From Brytella acorum (GTDB lineage: Bacteria; Pseudomonadota; Alphaproteobacteria; Acetobacterales; Acetobacteraceae): a DNA stretch of 64,000 nucleotides. Below the pieces are notes generated by a model. It saw nothing but the letters and a program-made list of their open reading frames with translations. It searched no databases and had not been told where the DNA came from. Both the position numbers and the translations under genes were made by a program. Shown in pieces: positions 35,151-44,147 of the stretch (the stretch's first letter is position 1; each line of letters starts with the position of its first letter). The stretch spans positions 434,001-498,000 of the forward strand of contig NZ_JARBJP010000002.1 in assembly GCF_029309905.1 (NCBI RefSeq), given 5' to 3'.

Positions 35151-35609
35151 TTGAGCCAATCTCTGCATAAGCTGCATGCTCCGGGCTGGTTGTCCGAATT
35201 CCGCGCTTTCATTATGCGCGGCAATGTCATCGATCTGGCGGTCGGTATCATCATCGGTGCGGCATTCACCGCGATCGTGAACAGCCTCGTGAAGGACCTC
35301 CTGACCCCTTTCATCGGCCTTCTTACTGGCGGAATCGATTTTTCAAACCTTTTCATCACATTGAAGGGGCCCGTTGAACCCACCCTTGCCGAAGCGCAGA
35401 AAGCCGGAGCGGTTACGGTCAATATCGGCCTTTTCCTGAACGCCCTCATTCAGTTCGTCATCGTGTCTTTTGCCATATTCTGGTTGGTGAAAGTGGTCTC
35501 GAAGCTGCATCGCAAGGAAGAAGCAGCTCCGGCGGCACCGAGTAGTACGGACGTTCTCCTGACCGAGATCCGTGATCTTATCGCTCATGAGCAGAAGCCG
35601 CTCGCCTGA
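35151..35609 (+). CDS. mscL: Large-conductance mechanosensitive channel
   Basis: Homopentameric inner-membrane channel that opens on sudden osmotic downshock. 152 residues. EFRAFIMRGNVIDLAVGIIIGAAFTAIVNSLVKD contains the N-terminal helix and TM1 with the gate; the second membrane helix is NALIQFVIVSFAIFWLVKVV, followed by a charged C-terminal bundle helix ending TEIRDLIAHEQ. The start codon is TTG at 35151 with AGGAAGGA 8 bases upstream. It is divergent from rpmE. Confidence 0.95.
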   Translation: MSQSLHKLHAPGWLSEFRAFIMRGNVIDLAVGIIIGAAFTAIVNSLVKDLLTPFIGLLTGGIDFSNLFITLKGPVEPTLAEAQKAGAVTVNIGLFLNALIQFVIVSFAIFWLVKVVSKLHRKEEAAPAAPSSTDVLLTEIRDLIAHEQKPLA

Positions 35610-35671
35610 ACCTCAATGGTTCCGAGGGGAAGGCTCTTGGCCTTCCTCTCATGTTGCGACAGGATGCAGCC

Positions 35672-36073
35672 ATGTCGCATGTCTCCCGTCGCATGATCCC
35701 CTCCATTCTGGCACTTCTTGCCTTGGCTTCCTGTGCCACAGGTCGGGAACGGGACCTGATGGAGCGGCAGTCTCCCAGTACATTGCTGACGAGCTACCTG
35801 ATCGCGTCGGGCATGGCGGAGCGTCACATGGCGTCACGTCTCGCGCGGCATCAGGCGTCGGAGCAGGATATCTCCGCACTCGTGGCAGCGAACCGCAACG
35901 CCTGGATGTCGGTGCGCAAGGCCATTCTCTTGCCCAGCACAAAAAATCTGAAGGATGCTGATCTGGGCCTGGAGAGCCTCATCAGCGAGGCCGGTCCGGG
36001 AAACAGCGGAGTTTCGACGGAAAGCTCCGAAGGGCGCGCTCCGAGAGCGACCCCTCTTGTGCCGGCAAATTAG
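35672..36073 (+). CDS. Putative lipoprotein, 133 residues
   Basis: Signal peptide MSHVSRRMIPSILALLALASC with lipobox LASC, so lipid attachment at the cysteine is predicted. The mature part starts ATGRERDLMERQSPSTLLTSYLIASGMAERH and is helical; the C-terminal 40 residues are Ser/Gly/Pro-rich and disordered. No family recognised. ATG 35672 has AGGA 9 bases upstream; an in-frame ATG at 35651 is less likely. It follows mscL by 62 bases. Confidence 0.7.
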   Translation: MSHVSRRMIPSILALLALASCATGRERDLMERQSPSTLLTSYLIASGMAERHMASRLARHQASEQDISALVAANRNAWMSVRKAILLPSTKNLKDADLGLESLISEAGPGNSGVSTESSEGRAPRATPLVPAN

Positions 36074-36161
36074 GAGAAAGACGTTCGACGAACGATCCTG
36101 AGTCCTGTTTCACCAAGTATTTTTTCCGGGCAGCCGAATGCGTCCGATCGGATGATAGGCT

Positions 36162-37088
36162 TTAACGACGGAGCCGCTTCTCACCCAGAAGGAGGAGGAG
36201 CGGCGCCGCAATGAAAATCGAAGATGACGTGCCCACGACGATGCCGAACAGCATGACGGTCGCAAAGCCGGACAGGCTGTGCCCGCCGAAAATGGCGAGC
36301 GGCAAGGCTGCCAGGAACACCGTCGAGGATGTCCCCAGGGTACGGTTCAGTGTTTCGTTGATCGAAAGATCCAGCAGTTCCCGCAATGGCATCGAGCGGT
36401 ATTTACGCAAATTCTCCCGCACGCGGTCATAAACCACCACCTTGTCGTTGGTCGAATATCCAAGGATCGTCAGGATGGCGGCTACCATGACCAGATCGAA
36501 TTCGAAGCGGGTGATTGCCAGAAAGCCTATGGTCTTCGTCAGATCGAGGATCAGCGTGACCACCGCCGAAATCGCGAACTCGCGCTCGAAGCGGACCCAG
36601 ATGTAAATCAGGATCATGGCAAGGCTCGAGACCAGGGCCAGAAGACCGTCTCGGAACAACTCCCTGGACACGGACGCACCCACTGCATCCGCACGCAGGA
36701 TCTTGGTTCCGGGCTGGGCGTCGGCGACGACCTTGCGCACGGTATCGACAAGGTTCTGCGTCGCGGCTTCCTGGGCAGCCCCGGCGGATGGTGCGTCGAG
36801 CTGAATCAGGACGTCATTATCAGCGCCGAACTTCTGGATGCCAGCCGCTGCGATATGATGTTCAGCCAATGCGCCACGCAGGCGGTCAAAATCGGCGGGG
36901 CCCTGTGTCTGGGCCTCGATCACAATACCGCCACGGAAATCCAGGCCGAGTTTCAGACCGGGAAAGAAGAATAATCCAACGGACAGGAGGGACAGGATTG
37001 CCGATGTCGCGAGGCCGATATAGCGGCCGCGCATGAACGGAATACGCTTGTCGTCACGGACGAAGCGGAGAAGGGGGCGGGACAGCAT
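36162..37088 (-). CDS. secF: Protein translocase subunit SecF
   Basis: Inner-membrane partner of SecD in late steps of protein export, using the proton gradient. 308 residues with six membrane helices. The family signature LGLDFRGGIVIEAQTQG is near residue 47, and the second SecDF region LTILGYSTNDKVVVYDRVREN near residue 215. The large periplasmic loop lies between helices 1 and 2. Only 6 bases separate it from the secD stop. Confidence 0.96.
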   Translation of the reverse strand: MLSRPLLRFVRDDKRIPFMRGRYIGLATSAILSLLSVGLFFFPGLKLGLDFRGGIVIEAQTQGPADFDRLRGALAEHHIAAAGIQKFGADNDVLIQLDAPSAGAAQEAATQNLVDTVRKVVADAQPGTKILRADAVGASVSRELFRDGLLALVSSLAMILIYIWVRFEREFAISAVVTLILDLTKTIGFLAITRFEFDLVMVAAILTILGYSTNDKVVVYDRVRENLRKYRSMPLRELLDLSINETLNRTLGTSSTVFLAALPLAIFGGHSLSGFATVMLFGIVVGTSSSIFIAAPLLLLLGEKRLRR

Positions 37089-37094
37089 CAGCGT

Positions 37095-38645
37095 TCAGAC
37101 CGGCAATTCAGTAGGGCGGGTGAGCGCATACCAGCGCACCATCAGCAGGCGCGACAGCATGAGCGTCGTGAAGAGAGTGGTGACGATACCGATCGTGATC
37201 GTAAGGGCAAAGCCGCGTACCGGGCCCGTTCCGAACACGAACAGCATGACATGCGCGAGAAATGCCGTCGCGTTGCTGTCCACGATTGTCGACGTTGCGC
37301 GCTCGAAACCTGTCTGCATGGCGGCCAGCGCTGTCCGGCCCTTGCCGACTTCTTCACGAATGCGCTCGTTGATCAGAATATTGGCGTCCACCGCCATGCC
37401 GAGCGTGAGCAGCATACCGGCCATGCCAGGGAGCGTCAGCGTGGCTTCGAACAACGACAGGATGGCGACCATGAGCACGAGGTTCGCCACCAGCGCGATA
37501 TTCGCATAAAGGCCGAAGCGACCATAAAACAGCGCCATGAACACGATGACCAGCACCAGCCCGACCAGAAGGCTGATCGCGCCGGCGCGAATGGAATCCG
37601 CTCCCAGGGAGGGGCCGATTTCACGCTGTTCGATGACCGCAAGCGGCGCGGGCAGGGCACCGGCACGCAGCATGACGGCGAGATCCGTCGCCGACTGGGC
37701 CGTGAAATTGCCTTCGATCTGGCCCGATCCGCCCGTTATCGGCGTCTCTATGACGGGGGCTGAAATCACCTGATTATCGAGGACGATCGCGAAGCGACGA
37801 CCGACATTGGCGCGGGTGGTGGCCGCGAATGCCTGGGCACCCGCCCTGTCGAAGGAGAACGTGACGACCCAGCCGCCGCGTTGGGTATCTTGTTGCGGCG
37901 CCGCATTGGTGAGGTCCGCGCCGTCAACTTCCACATGGTCAAGAACCGCGAGAGGTTCATGGCTGCTGATATCCGTCAGGATCGAAGCGCCGGGGGGCGC
38001 GACCGGTCCGGGAACGCCGGGCGCCAGAAGGCGGAAGGACATCTTGGCCGTGGTGCCGAGGAGTTTCTTGATGCGTTCGGGGTCGCTGATGCCGGGAAGT
38101 TCAACGACGATACGGTCATCGCCTTCACGCGTAATTTCAGGATCGATCGCCCCGGTGCCGTCGATGCGGCGCCGGACGATTTCGATGGATTGCGTGATGG
38201 CGTCGCGCGTCCGTCGTGTGAGAGCCGCTTCGTTGAGCGTCAGAACGATGCGATCCGCTTTTTCACTGACGGCATATTCGTCGGGTGCGGCTGAGGGCAG
38301 GGTTTTGACCGCTTCGCGGGCCGAAGCACTCTCGGTCGCATCCCGCGCCGCGAAGCTCAATGTTTTTGTTGCGCGGTCGATCTGGAAGTCGTGATAGCCC
38401 AGCCCTTTGGCGAGCAGGACCTGCTTCACCCCGTCTTCGAGCGTCTGAAGGCGGTCGGCTGCGAGGCTTTCACGGTCGAGGCGCAGCAGGAGATAGGAGC
38501 CGCCGCGCAGGTCGAGACCCAGATGAATCTGCCGCCAGGGCATGGTGGACGAAGGAGCTTTGATGAAATTCGGCACGCAAAGAAGTGCCCCGATGAGGCA
38601 AACAGCCAGCACGCCCATCATCTTCAGGCGATTATAATACATCAT
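37095..38645 (-). CDS. secD: Protein translocase subunit SecD
   Basis: Inner-membrane Sec accessory protein of 516 residues with six membrane helices. HLGLDLRGGSYLLLRLD (near residue 43) is the conserved P1 start, VELPGISDPERIKKLLGTTAKM lies in the head region, and LTLPGMAGMLLTLGMAVDANILINERIREE carries the membrane motif needed for proton use. yajC, often upstream of secD, is not present here; a Gfo/Idh gene lies divergently. Start is ATG 38645, with a second ATG directly after. Confidence 0.96.
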   Translation of the reverse strand: MMYYNRLKMMGVLAVCLIGALLCVPNFIKAPSSTMPWRQIHLGLDLRGGSYLLLRLDRESLAADRLQTLEDGVKQVLLAKGLGYHDFQIDRATKTLSFAARDATESASAREAVKTLPSAAPDEYAVSEKADRIVLTLNEAALTRRTRDAITQSIEIVRRRIDGTGAIDPEITREGDDRIVVELPGISDPERIKKLLGTTAKMSFRLLAPGVPGPVAPPGASILTDISSHEPLAVLDHVEVDGADLTNAAPQQDTQRGGWVVTFSFDRAGAQAFAATTRANVGRRFAIVLDNQVISAPVIETPITGGSGQIEGNFTAQSATDLAVMLRAGALPAPLAVIEQREIGPSLGADSIRAGAISLLVGLVLVIVFMALFYGRFGLYANIALVANLVLMVAILSLFEATLTLPGMAGMLLTLGMAVDANILINERIREEVGKGRTALAAMQTGFERATSTIVDSNATAFLAHVMLFVFGTGPVRGFALTITIGIVTTLFTTLMLSRLLMVRWYALTRPTELPV

Positions 38646-38829
38646 GTCGCAGAGCGGCGTCCTTCCCCAACGTCCTCACGCGTGCGGCACGGCACGCAAT
38701 TAGCGGGCGAACATGCCGTTGCGCGCGACACATGGCAACCGTCCGCGACGCTCTCGGCGTCCGAATTTCAACGGTGATGCCGTTCTGGGCGGCTGGCACG
38801 AGCACGGACGGGGTGCTACATGACGAAAA

Positions 38830-39837
38830 ATGAGGCGCCAGAGCGTAAATTCGGAGCAGGAGCCACGGCTCCTGAAGGTCGGGGTTGTCGGGGCAGGCCA
38901 TTTCGGTCGGTTCCATGCGCTCAAGGCCCGTGAGAACGTACGTGAAGCGCTGGTCGCTTTGTTCGATCCGGCTCCCGAGCGTGTATCGCGTGTCGCCGCG
39001 GAGGTGGGCTGCGATGTTGCCGCGTCTTATGATGAGCTTCTGGGCATTGTGGACGCCGTCATTATCGCCGCGCCCGCCGAGTTTCATTTTAAGCTTGCCA
39101 CCGAGGCGCTGACACGGGGGCGACACGTTCTTGTCGAGAAACCTATCGCCGCCACGCTGCCGGAGGCGAATGCCCTCGTTGCGCTCGCGGCACAGCGGGA
39201 ATGCGTTCTCCAGGTGGGGCATCTCTTACGGTATTCGGCGGAGCATCAGGCGATTGCGTCTCGCATCGGGCGCCCGCTTTACATCGAAGCCACGCGGATC
39301 GCCCCGTTCAAGCCGCGCGGCACGGATGTTTCCGTTATTCTAGACCTGATGATTCACGATCTCGATCTCGTGCTTTCGCTGGTCAACAGCCCGATCGAAT
39401 CCGTCGACGCGCTCGGGGTCGCGGTATCCAGTGCTCACGAAGACATCGCCAATGCCCGCGTCCGTTTCACGAATGGCTGTGTCGCCACGATTGCTGCGAG
39501 TCGGATTTCGCTGAAAACAGAGCGACGTATGCGTGTTTTTTCAGAAGAAGGATATCTTTCGGCAGATTTCGGGGCTCGCGAACTGACCATGATCAATCGC
39601 GAACGCGGGTTGCCGCTGCCGGGCACGGGCGGCTTCCGGCGGGAGGCTATCCGTTGGAGCGATCATGACAGCCTTCGGGCGGAGCACGATGCTTTTGCAG
39701 CATCTTGCCTCGACGGTGCTCCGGTTCTTGTCGATGGCATGGCTGGCGTCCGAGCGCTGGATGCTGCTCTCAAAGTCAAGGAGAGCATGGATCTGAGCCG
39801 AAAAATTATGGCTCAGTCCGGTCTTATATCAAATTGA
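38830..39837 (+). CDS. Gfo/Idh/MocA family oxidoreductase
   Basis: NAD(P)-dependent sugar dehydrogenase type, 335 residues. The Rossmann start is LKVGVVGAGHFGRFHALKAREN; the middle has the EKPIAATLPEA motif with its catalytic lysine, and LDLMIHDLDLVLSLV is the family helix with the catalytic histidine. The C-terminal half is the alpha/beta substrate domain. In related bacteria such genes sit near lipid A genes and may act on UDP-GlcNAc, but no such neighbours are in the window. The substrate stays open. It is divergent from secD and its stop is 1 base from the ABC-F stop. Confidence 0.88.
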   Translation: MRRQSVNSEQEPRLLKVGVVGAGHFGRFHALKARENVREALVALFDPAPERVSRVAAEVGCDVAASYDELLGIVDAVIIAAPAEFHFKLATEALTRGRHVLVEKPIAATLPEANALVALAAQRECVLQVGHLLRYSAEHQAIASRIGRPLYIEATRIAPFKPRGTDVSVILDLMIHDLDLVLSLVNSPIESVDALGVAVSSAHEDIANARVRFTNGCVATIAASRISLKTERRMRVFSEEGYLSADFGARELTMINRERGLPLPGTGGFRREAIRWSDHDSLRAEHDAFAASCLDGAPVLVDGMAGVRALDAALKVKESMDLSRKIMAQSGLISN

Positions 39838-39838
39838 A

Positions 39839-41644
39839 TCAATCGCTTGATTCTATTTCTTCGCGCTTCATTTCAAGTTCGATCCAGCGCTCTTCGGCTT
39901 CTCGCAACGAGCGCTCGGCCTCTGCAAGGTTGGCGGTGTGCTTTTCGAAGGCTTTGACATCGCGCTGGTAAAGGGCCGGGTCCGAAATTTTTTCTCTCAG
40001 CAGAATGATTTTTGTCTCCAATGTGGAGATTTCTTCCGGAAGACGGTCGAGCGCCAGTTGATCCTTGAAAGTAAGCTTTTTCTGAGATCTTTTTGATTTT
40101 TCGATTTTTTTTCCGGCGGCTGTATTGATGTCCGGCGATTCTTCTCCGGGTGCCGTTCCGTCGCGCTGAGCAAGCATGTCGCTATATCCGCCCGCATATT
40201 CAACCCAGCGCGCATCGCCTTCAGCGACCAGAACGGATGTTGCAACGCGGTCGAGGAAGTCGCGGTCATGACTGACCAGCATCACTGTTCCAGGATAATC
40301 AGCGAGCATGTCCTGTAGAAGGTCGAGGGTCTCGAGATCCAGATCGTTCGTCGGCTCGTCGAGGACCATGAGATTGGACGGCTGCGCCATGGCGCAGGCA
40401 AGGGCGAGGCGTCCGCGTTCGCCGCCGGACAAACTGCCGACCGGGGTGCGTGCCTGTTCGGGACGAAAGAGAAAATCTTTCATATAACCAATGACATGTC
40501 TCTTTTCGCTGCCGACCTGAACCATATCGCCTCCGCCGCCCGTCAGGGTGTCGGAGAGAGTTTTCTGCGGATCCAGTGCCGCACGTCTCTGATCCAGCGT
40601 CACGAGAGAAACGGAAGGCCCAAGCGTCACGGAGCCTTCGTCAGGTCTGTCGATCCCCGTCAAAAGACGTAGCAGCGTCGTCTTCCCGGCACCATTGGCG
40701 CCGACGACGCCAAGGCGATCCCCGCGCAGCACTCTCAAATCAAGATGGCGGACGATCCATCGTTCATCGAAGTGACGCCCCAGGTTTTCAGCGACCGTTG
40801 TCAACTTACCCGACGCCTGGGCTTCGACCTGTCCCAGTCGCAATTCTCCATACTGTCGGGCCGACGTCTCGCGACGGCGTTCCCGAAGAGATGCGAGATC
40901 AGCGACACGTCGCACGTTCCGCTTGCGTCGCGCCGTCACGCCATATCGCATCCAGTCTTCTTCGCGGGCGATCTGCCGGTCGAGCTTGTGGGCGTCTGTG
41001 GCCTCCTGTTCCAGCACTTCCTCACGCCAGGCTTCGAAACGTCCAAACCCTTGGTCCAGGCGGCGCAGGGCGCCACGATCAAGCCACACGACGGATCGCG
41101 AGAGCGTTTCCAGCATCCGACGGTCATGGCTGATGACGATCATGGCCGCCCTCGATGCGGCAAGTTCCTTTTCGAGCCATGTGATGGCCGGTAGATCAAG
41201 ATGGTTCGTGGGCTCATCGAGAAGCAGGAGGTCGGGCTGCCAGGCGAGAGCTCTCGCGAGTGCGCATCGGCGATTCTCACCGCCCGAAAGATTATCCGTC
41301 CGCTCTGTGCCCGTAAGGCCGAGTTCCGTCAGCATGGCGCGAGCGCGATACTGATCCTCTTCTTCCAGGCCCGCGCTGACATAGTCGAATGTCGTCTCGA
41401 AACCCGAGAGATCGGGTTCCTGACTCAGATAGAAGGCACGCGCGCCGGGCTGAAGAAAACGTTTGCCGGAGTCAGCGAGAATTTCGCCCGCGGCGATGCG
41501 CAGAAGCGTGGATTTCCCCGAGCCGTTCCGGCCGACCAGACAAAGGCGTTCGCCGGGATGAACGCTTAGGGTCGCCCCCTCGAGGAGTGGGCGGCCTCCG
41601 AGTGTATAAGTGATGTCCTGAAGGGTGAGGATCGGAGCAGCCAT
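39839..41644 (-). CDS. uup: ABC-F family ATPase (Uup-like)
   Basis: Soluble twin-ATPase of 601 residues with no membrane part. First cassette: Walker A LVGRNGSGKSTLL near residue 38, signature NLSGGENRRCALARAL, Walker B LLLLDEPTNHLD. Second: GVVGANGAGKTTLLRLL, SLSGGERGRLALACAM, LMVLDEPTNDLD. A linker of about 80 residues lies between, and a C-terminal coiled coil starts near residue 535 (lysine-rich then SKKLTFKDQLALDRLPEEI). This layout matches Uup, which affects precise transposon excision and ribosome-related functions. Convergent with the Gfo/Idh gene. Confidence 0.92.
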   Translation of the reverse strand: MAAPILTLQDITYTLGGRPLLEGATLSVHPGERLCLVGRNGSGKSTLLRIAAGEILADSGKRFLQPGARAFYLSQEPDLSGFETTFDYVSAGLEEEDQYRARAMLTELGLTGTERTDNLSGGENRRCALARALAWQPDLLLLDEPTNHLDLPAITWLEKELAASRAAMIVISHDRRMLETLSRSVVWLDRGALRRLDQGFGRFEAWREEVLEQEATDAHKLDRQIAREEDWMRYGVTARRKRNVRRVADLASLRERRRETSARQYGELRLGQVEAQASGKLTTVAENLGRHFDERWIVRHLDLRVLRGDRLGVVGANGAGKTTLLRLLTGIDRPDEGSVTLGPSVSLVTLDQRRAALDPQKTLSDTLTGGGGDMVQVGSEKRHVIGYMKDFLFRPEQARTPVGSLSGGERGRLALACAMAQPSNLMVLDEPTNDLDLETLDLLQDMLADYPGTVMLVSHDRDFLDRVATSVLVAEGDARWVEYAGGYSDMLAQRDGTAPGEESPDINTAAGKKIEKSKRSQKKLTFKDQLALDRLPEEISTLETKIILLREKISDPALYQRDVKAFEKHTANLAEAERSLREAEERWIELEMKREEIESSD

Positions 41645-41683
41645 GCCCGCTATGTGAAGCAGTGGCGTCCCGACCGCAAGCGG

Positions 41684-42418
41684 TCAAAGTGAGGGAACGC
41701 CACCGGTGAACGCCTGATAGGTGGCAATCGCCAGCGTCAGGGGCTCGAACGGCTTCGTCACGACGAAGGACGGCTCTTCGACCTCGCCCGTCAGCAGCCG
41801 CTCCGGATAGGCCGTGACGAAAATGACCGGCACCTTGTGCGAGCGCAGGATGCGCGCCACCGCATGCGTGCCGTCACCGCCCGCGCCCAGATTGATGTCG
41901 GCCAGGATGAGGCTCGGGCGCAGCTTTTCCGCCAAAGCGACGGCGTCGGCTTTCGTCTGTGCGACGGCCACGACGCGATGGCCGCATTCCTCGACCACGT
42001 TCTGGATGTCCATGGCGATGATCGGTTCGTCCTCGATAATAAGGACGTTCGCGGCAGCGACGCTCATGACGGCCTTGCGGGCTTCTTGCAGACGCTCGAC
42101 CGCGGTGGTCTCGTCCAGTCCGATCACGATTGCGGCAGCCGCAACCGACTGATCTTCAAGCGAGGTCAGAAGAAGCAGAGCGCGATCACGCGTGCCTAGC
42201 GTCTGTTCGTCCGTTGCGTTCTGTGTGCTGAAACGTCGATATATCGCCCGATAGAGGCCGAGCCGTGGCACGGTCTCGATCGCACTTTCTGCCATATAGT
42301 CCTTGAGGCCGCCCGCCACGAGAGCGTCGCCCGCCGCCTGGTTCCGGGTGAGGGCCCGTGCGAAGCGTCGCGCATATGGCAGCGCCTGGACGAGTTCCTG
42401 ACGCCTGTCTTCAGTCAT
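41684..42418 (-). CDS. phyR: Response regulator PhyR (sigma-factor mimic)
   Basis: Anti-anti-sigma factor of the alphaproteobacterial general stress response. 244 residues. The N-terminal part (about 1-115) resembles an ECF sigma factor (LPYARRFARALTRNQAAGD, DQTLGTRDRALLLLTSLEDQSVAAAAIVIGL). The C-terminal receiver domain has NVLIIEDEPIIAMDIQ, the phosphorylated aspartate in LILADINLG and the lysine in FVVTKPFEP. When phosphorylated, PhyR is known to bind NepR and release EcfG. The start ATG 42418 is divergent from the ECF genes with a 108-base gap. Confidence 0.94.
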   Translation of the reverse strand: MTEDRRQELVQALPYARRFARALTRNQAAGDALVAGGLKDYMAESAIETVPRLGLYRAIYRRFSTQNATDEQTLGTRDRALLLLTSLEDQSVAAAAIVIGLDETTAVERLQEARKAVMSVAAANVLIIEDEPIIAMDIQNVVEECGHRVVAVAQTKADAVALAEKLRPSLILADINLGAGGDGTHAVARILRSHKVPVIFVTAYPERLLTGEVEEPSFVVTKPFEPLTLAIATYQAFTGGVPSL

Positions 42419-42526
42419 GAAAAAATTTGCTCCCGGACACCGCGATTTGGTGCCTTTCTCATCAGCCCGACTATGGCACCGAACTTGTCGTGCGCCAACA
42501 TAGCATGCGAGGAGAGACGACGGCGC

Positions 42527-43114
42527 ATGACAGACGTCGGCAATCCCGACGAACTGCAGGTGCAAATGGGCAAGGCAATCCAACCGCAACATGAAACGCC
42601 GGAGGTTCGCTCAGGTCTTGCCGTCCTGCTTCCCGATCTTCGTGGGTTCGCGCGTTTTCTGACCCGCGACACGACGGCCGCCGACGATCTCGTGCAGGAA
42701 ACCGTGTTACGTGCGCTGGGTTCAGCCGGACAGTTCGTCGTTGGGTCCAATCTCAAGGCGTGGCTGTTCACGATTCAGAGGAATATCTTTTACGAAGGTC
42801 GACGTCGCCACGTTCGCGAGGTGGCATATTCGGAGCAGCAGAACCACGTACAGGAGGATGTGCGTGAGGACGTCGTTGAAACCAGTGACAATATGCTGGA
42901 TCTCTCCGCCATGCTGTGGCGCCTGCCGGAATTGCTGCGAGAAGCCTTGATCCTCGTGGGGGCTCAGGAACTGACCTATGAAGAGGCGTCTCGAATCTGC
43001 GGCGTGCCGGTCGGAACCATGAAGGCCCGTGTCTCAAGGGCGAGATCGCAGCTTGTGGAGATGTCCAGACACAGGACGGCAACGGCTGAAATGGAGGAAA
43101 AACCGGAGATTTGA
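42527..43114 (+). CDS. ecfG: ECF sigma factor, EcfG-type (first of two)
   Basis: RNA polymerase sigma factor of 195 residues. Region 2 shows LPDLRGFARFLTRDTTAADDLVQETVLRAL and NLKAWLFTIQRNIFYEGRRR; region 4 has LPELLREALILVGAQELTYEEASRICGVPVGTMKARVSRARSQL. The LILVGAQELTYEEAS helix and the location opposite phyR fit EcfG of ECF15. Start ATG 42527 has a purine-rich GAGGAG 12 bases upstream. The second ECF gene follows after 94 bases. Confidence 0.9.
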   Translation: MTDVGNPDELQVQMGKAIQPQHETPEVRSGLAVLLPDLRGFARFLTRDTTAADDLVQETVLRALGSAGQFVVGSNLKAWLFTIQRNIFYEGRRRHVREVAYSEQQNHVQEDVREDVVETSDNMLDLSAMLWRLPELLREALILVGAQELTYEEASRICGVPVGTMKARVSRARSQLVEMSRHRTATAEMEEKPEI

Positions 43115-43208
43115 TTTTTTTCTTCGTTTTTTTGTCCGCGATGCAACCATCTTGTCTCGTCGGTCATTGCTCCTTCGAATACCGAGAAAAAAGACGAGAG
43201 GAAAACCG

Positions 43209-43787
43209 ATGACGACCTTCCATGATCAGGTGATCGCCATTCTTCCCAAGCTGCGTGTGCAGGCACTTTCGCTGACCCGCAATCGCGCGATGGCGGAGGA
43301 TCTCGTCCAGGATGCGGTCTGTAATGCTCTCGCCGCACAGAACAGCTTCATCCCCGGGACGAACTTCTCGGCCTGGATGCATCGTATTCTTCGGAACCGC
43401 TTTATTTCCGACCTTCGCAAGCGTCGTGACACGACCGATATCGATGATGTGCCTGCGTCGACATTCGCCACCAATCCTGCACATGAAGACACGCTCGCGC
43501 TCAAGGATCTTTCTCTCGCGCTTTCCAGACTCCCGTCGGAACAGCGTGAAGCGCTCGTCATGGTCGTCATTCACGGCATGAGCTACGAGACGCTCGCAGA
43601 AGCGACGGGCTGTGCGGTGGGGACGGCCAAGAGCCGGGTTTTCCGGGCGCGCCGCCAGCTCGAAGCTTGGATGATGGGGGAGCTTCCCGCCAACGATAAG
43701 CTGTCCGTGAAAGTCGCCGCCCTGCGCGCCGCTCTGGAGCAGAAGCAGCGGGTCGGAGCCCGTGGCACAGACCTTTCGCACAACTGA
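43209..43787 (+). CDS. ECF sigma factor (second of two)
   Basis: A second ECF sigma factor of 192 residues. Region 2: ILPKLRVQALSLTRNRAMAEDLVQDAVCNAL and NFSAWMHRILRNRFISDLRKRR; region 4: LPSEQREALVMVVIHGMSYETLAEATGCAVGTAKSRVFRARRQLEAWM. It is clearly related to the first gene but not a copy; the region 4 helices differ most, so the -35 specificity may differ. A C-terminal tail of about 30 residues is extra. GAGAGGAA lies before ATG 43209. It lies between ecfG and nepR, so NepR could bind it too. Confidence 0.9.
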   Translation: MTTFHDQVIAILPKLRVQALSLTRNRAMAEDLVQDAVCNALAAQNSFIPGTNFSAWMHRILRNRFISDLRKRRDTTDIDDVPASTFATNPAHEDTLALKDLSLALSRLPSEQREALVMVVIHGMSYETLAEATGCAVGTAKSRVFRARRQLEAWMMGELPANDKLSVKVAALRAALEQKQRVGARGTDLSHN

Positions 43788-43956
43788 CGAACCCGCAGGG
43801 CGTTCGGTAATGACGAGTATCGCGTGGCCCGCTCCCGGCACGCCATACGTAAAAGCGCGGAAGGAAACGGCGAGTCGTTTCGATTCGCGCCCTACCGAAA
43901 AGCTGAAAGATCAGCTAACGGTTCAGGAGGTAGGACGGAATTTTGTGGGGGAACGG

Positions 43957-44133
43957 ATGAGTGGGAGAAAGGATCGGACGCCAGACGATCCTCTGCCAGA
44001 GCAGGAGACAGGCGCGGCATTCGATCTCTGGCTGAAGCGTGGTTTGCACCAACTTTTTGATGAGGTCGCGAACGAACCGCTCCCTGAAGAACTTCTCAGG
44101 TTGATAGAAGTGGACCGGGACGGAAAGTCCTGA
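43957..44133 (+). CDS. nepR: Anti-sigma factor NepR
   Basis: A 58-residue protein. The C-terminal helices (FDLWLKRGLHQLFDEVANEP, then LPEELLRLIEVD) match the NepR core, the two helices that clamp EcfG or PhyR. The N-terminus is charged and disordered, as in the family. Start ATG 43957 follows a G-rich element (GTGGGGGAAC); a longer frame upstream to 43762 overlaps the second ECF gene and seems non-coding. The HisKA_2 kinase gene follows after 14 bases. Confidence 0.88.
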   Translation: MSGRKDRTPDDPLPEQETGAAFDLWLKRGLHQLFDEVANEPLPEELLRLIEVDRDGKS

Positions 44134-44147
44134 TTCATCTTTCTCTG

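Noticed and set aside
42419-42526. EcfG-type promoter (GGAAC and CGTT) between phyR and ecfG
   Set aside because: I looked for GGAAC with CGTT at 16-17 bases on both strands of this gap and found no good match by eye.
43762-43956. Longer NepR reading frame starting inside the second ECF gene
   Set aside because: The added 65 residues look like random frame and NepR proteins are usually near 60 residues; ATG 43957 has a G-rich element in front.
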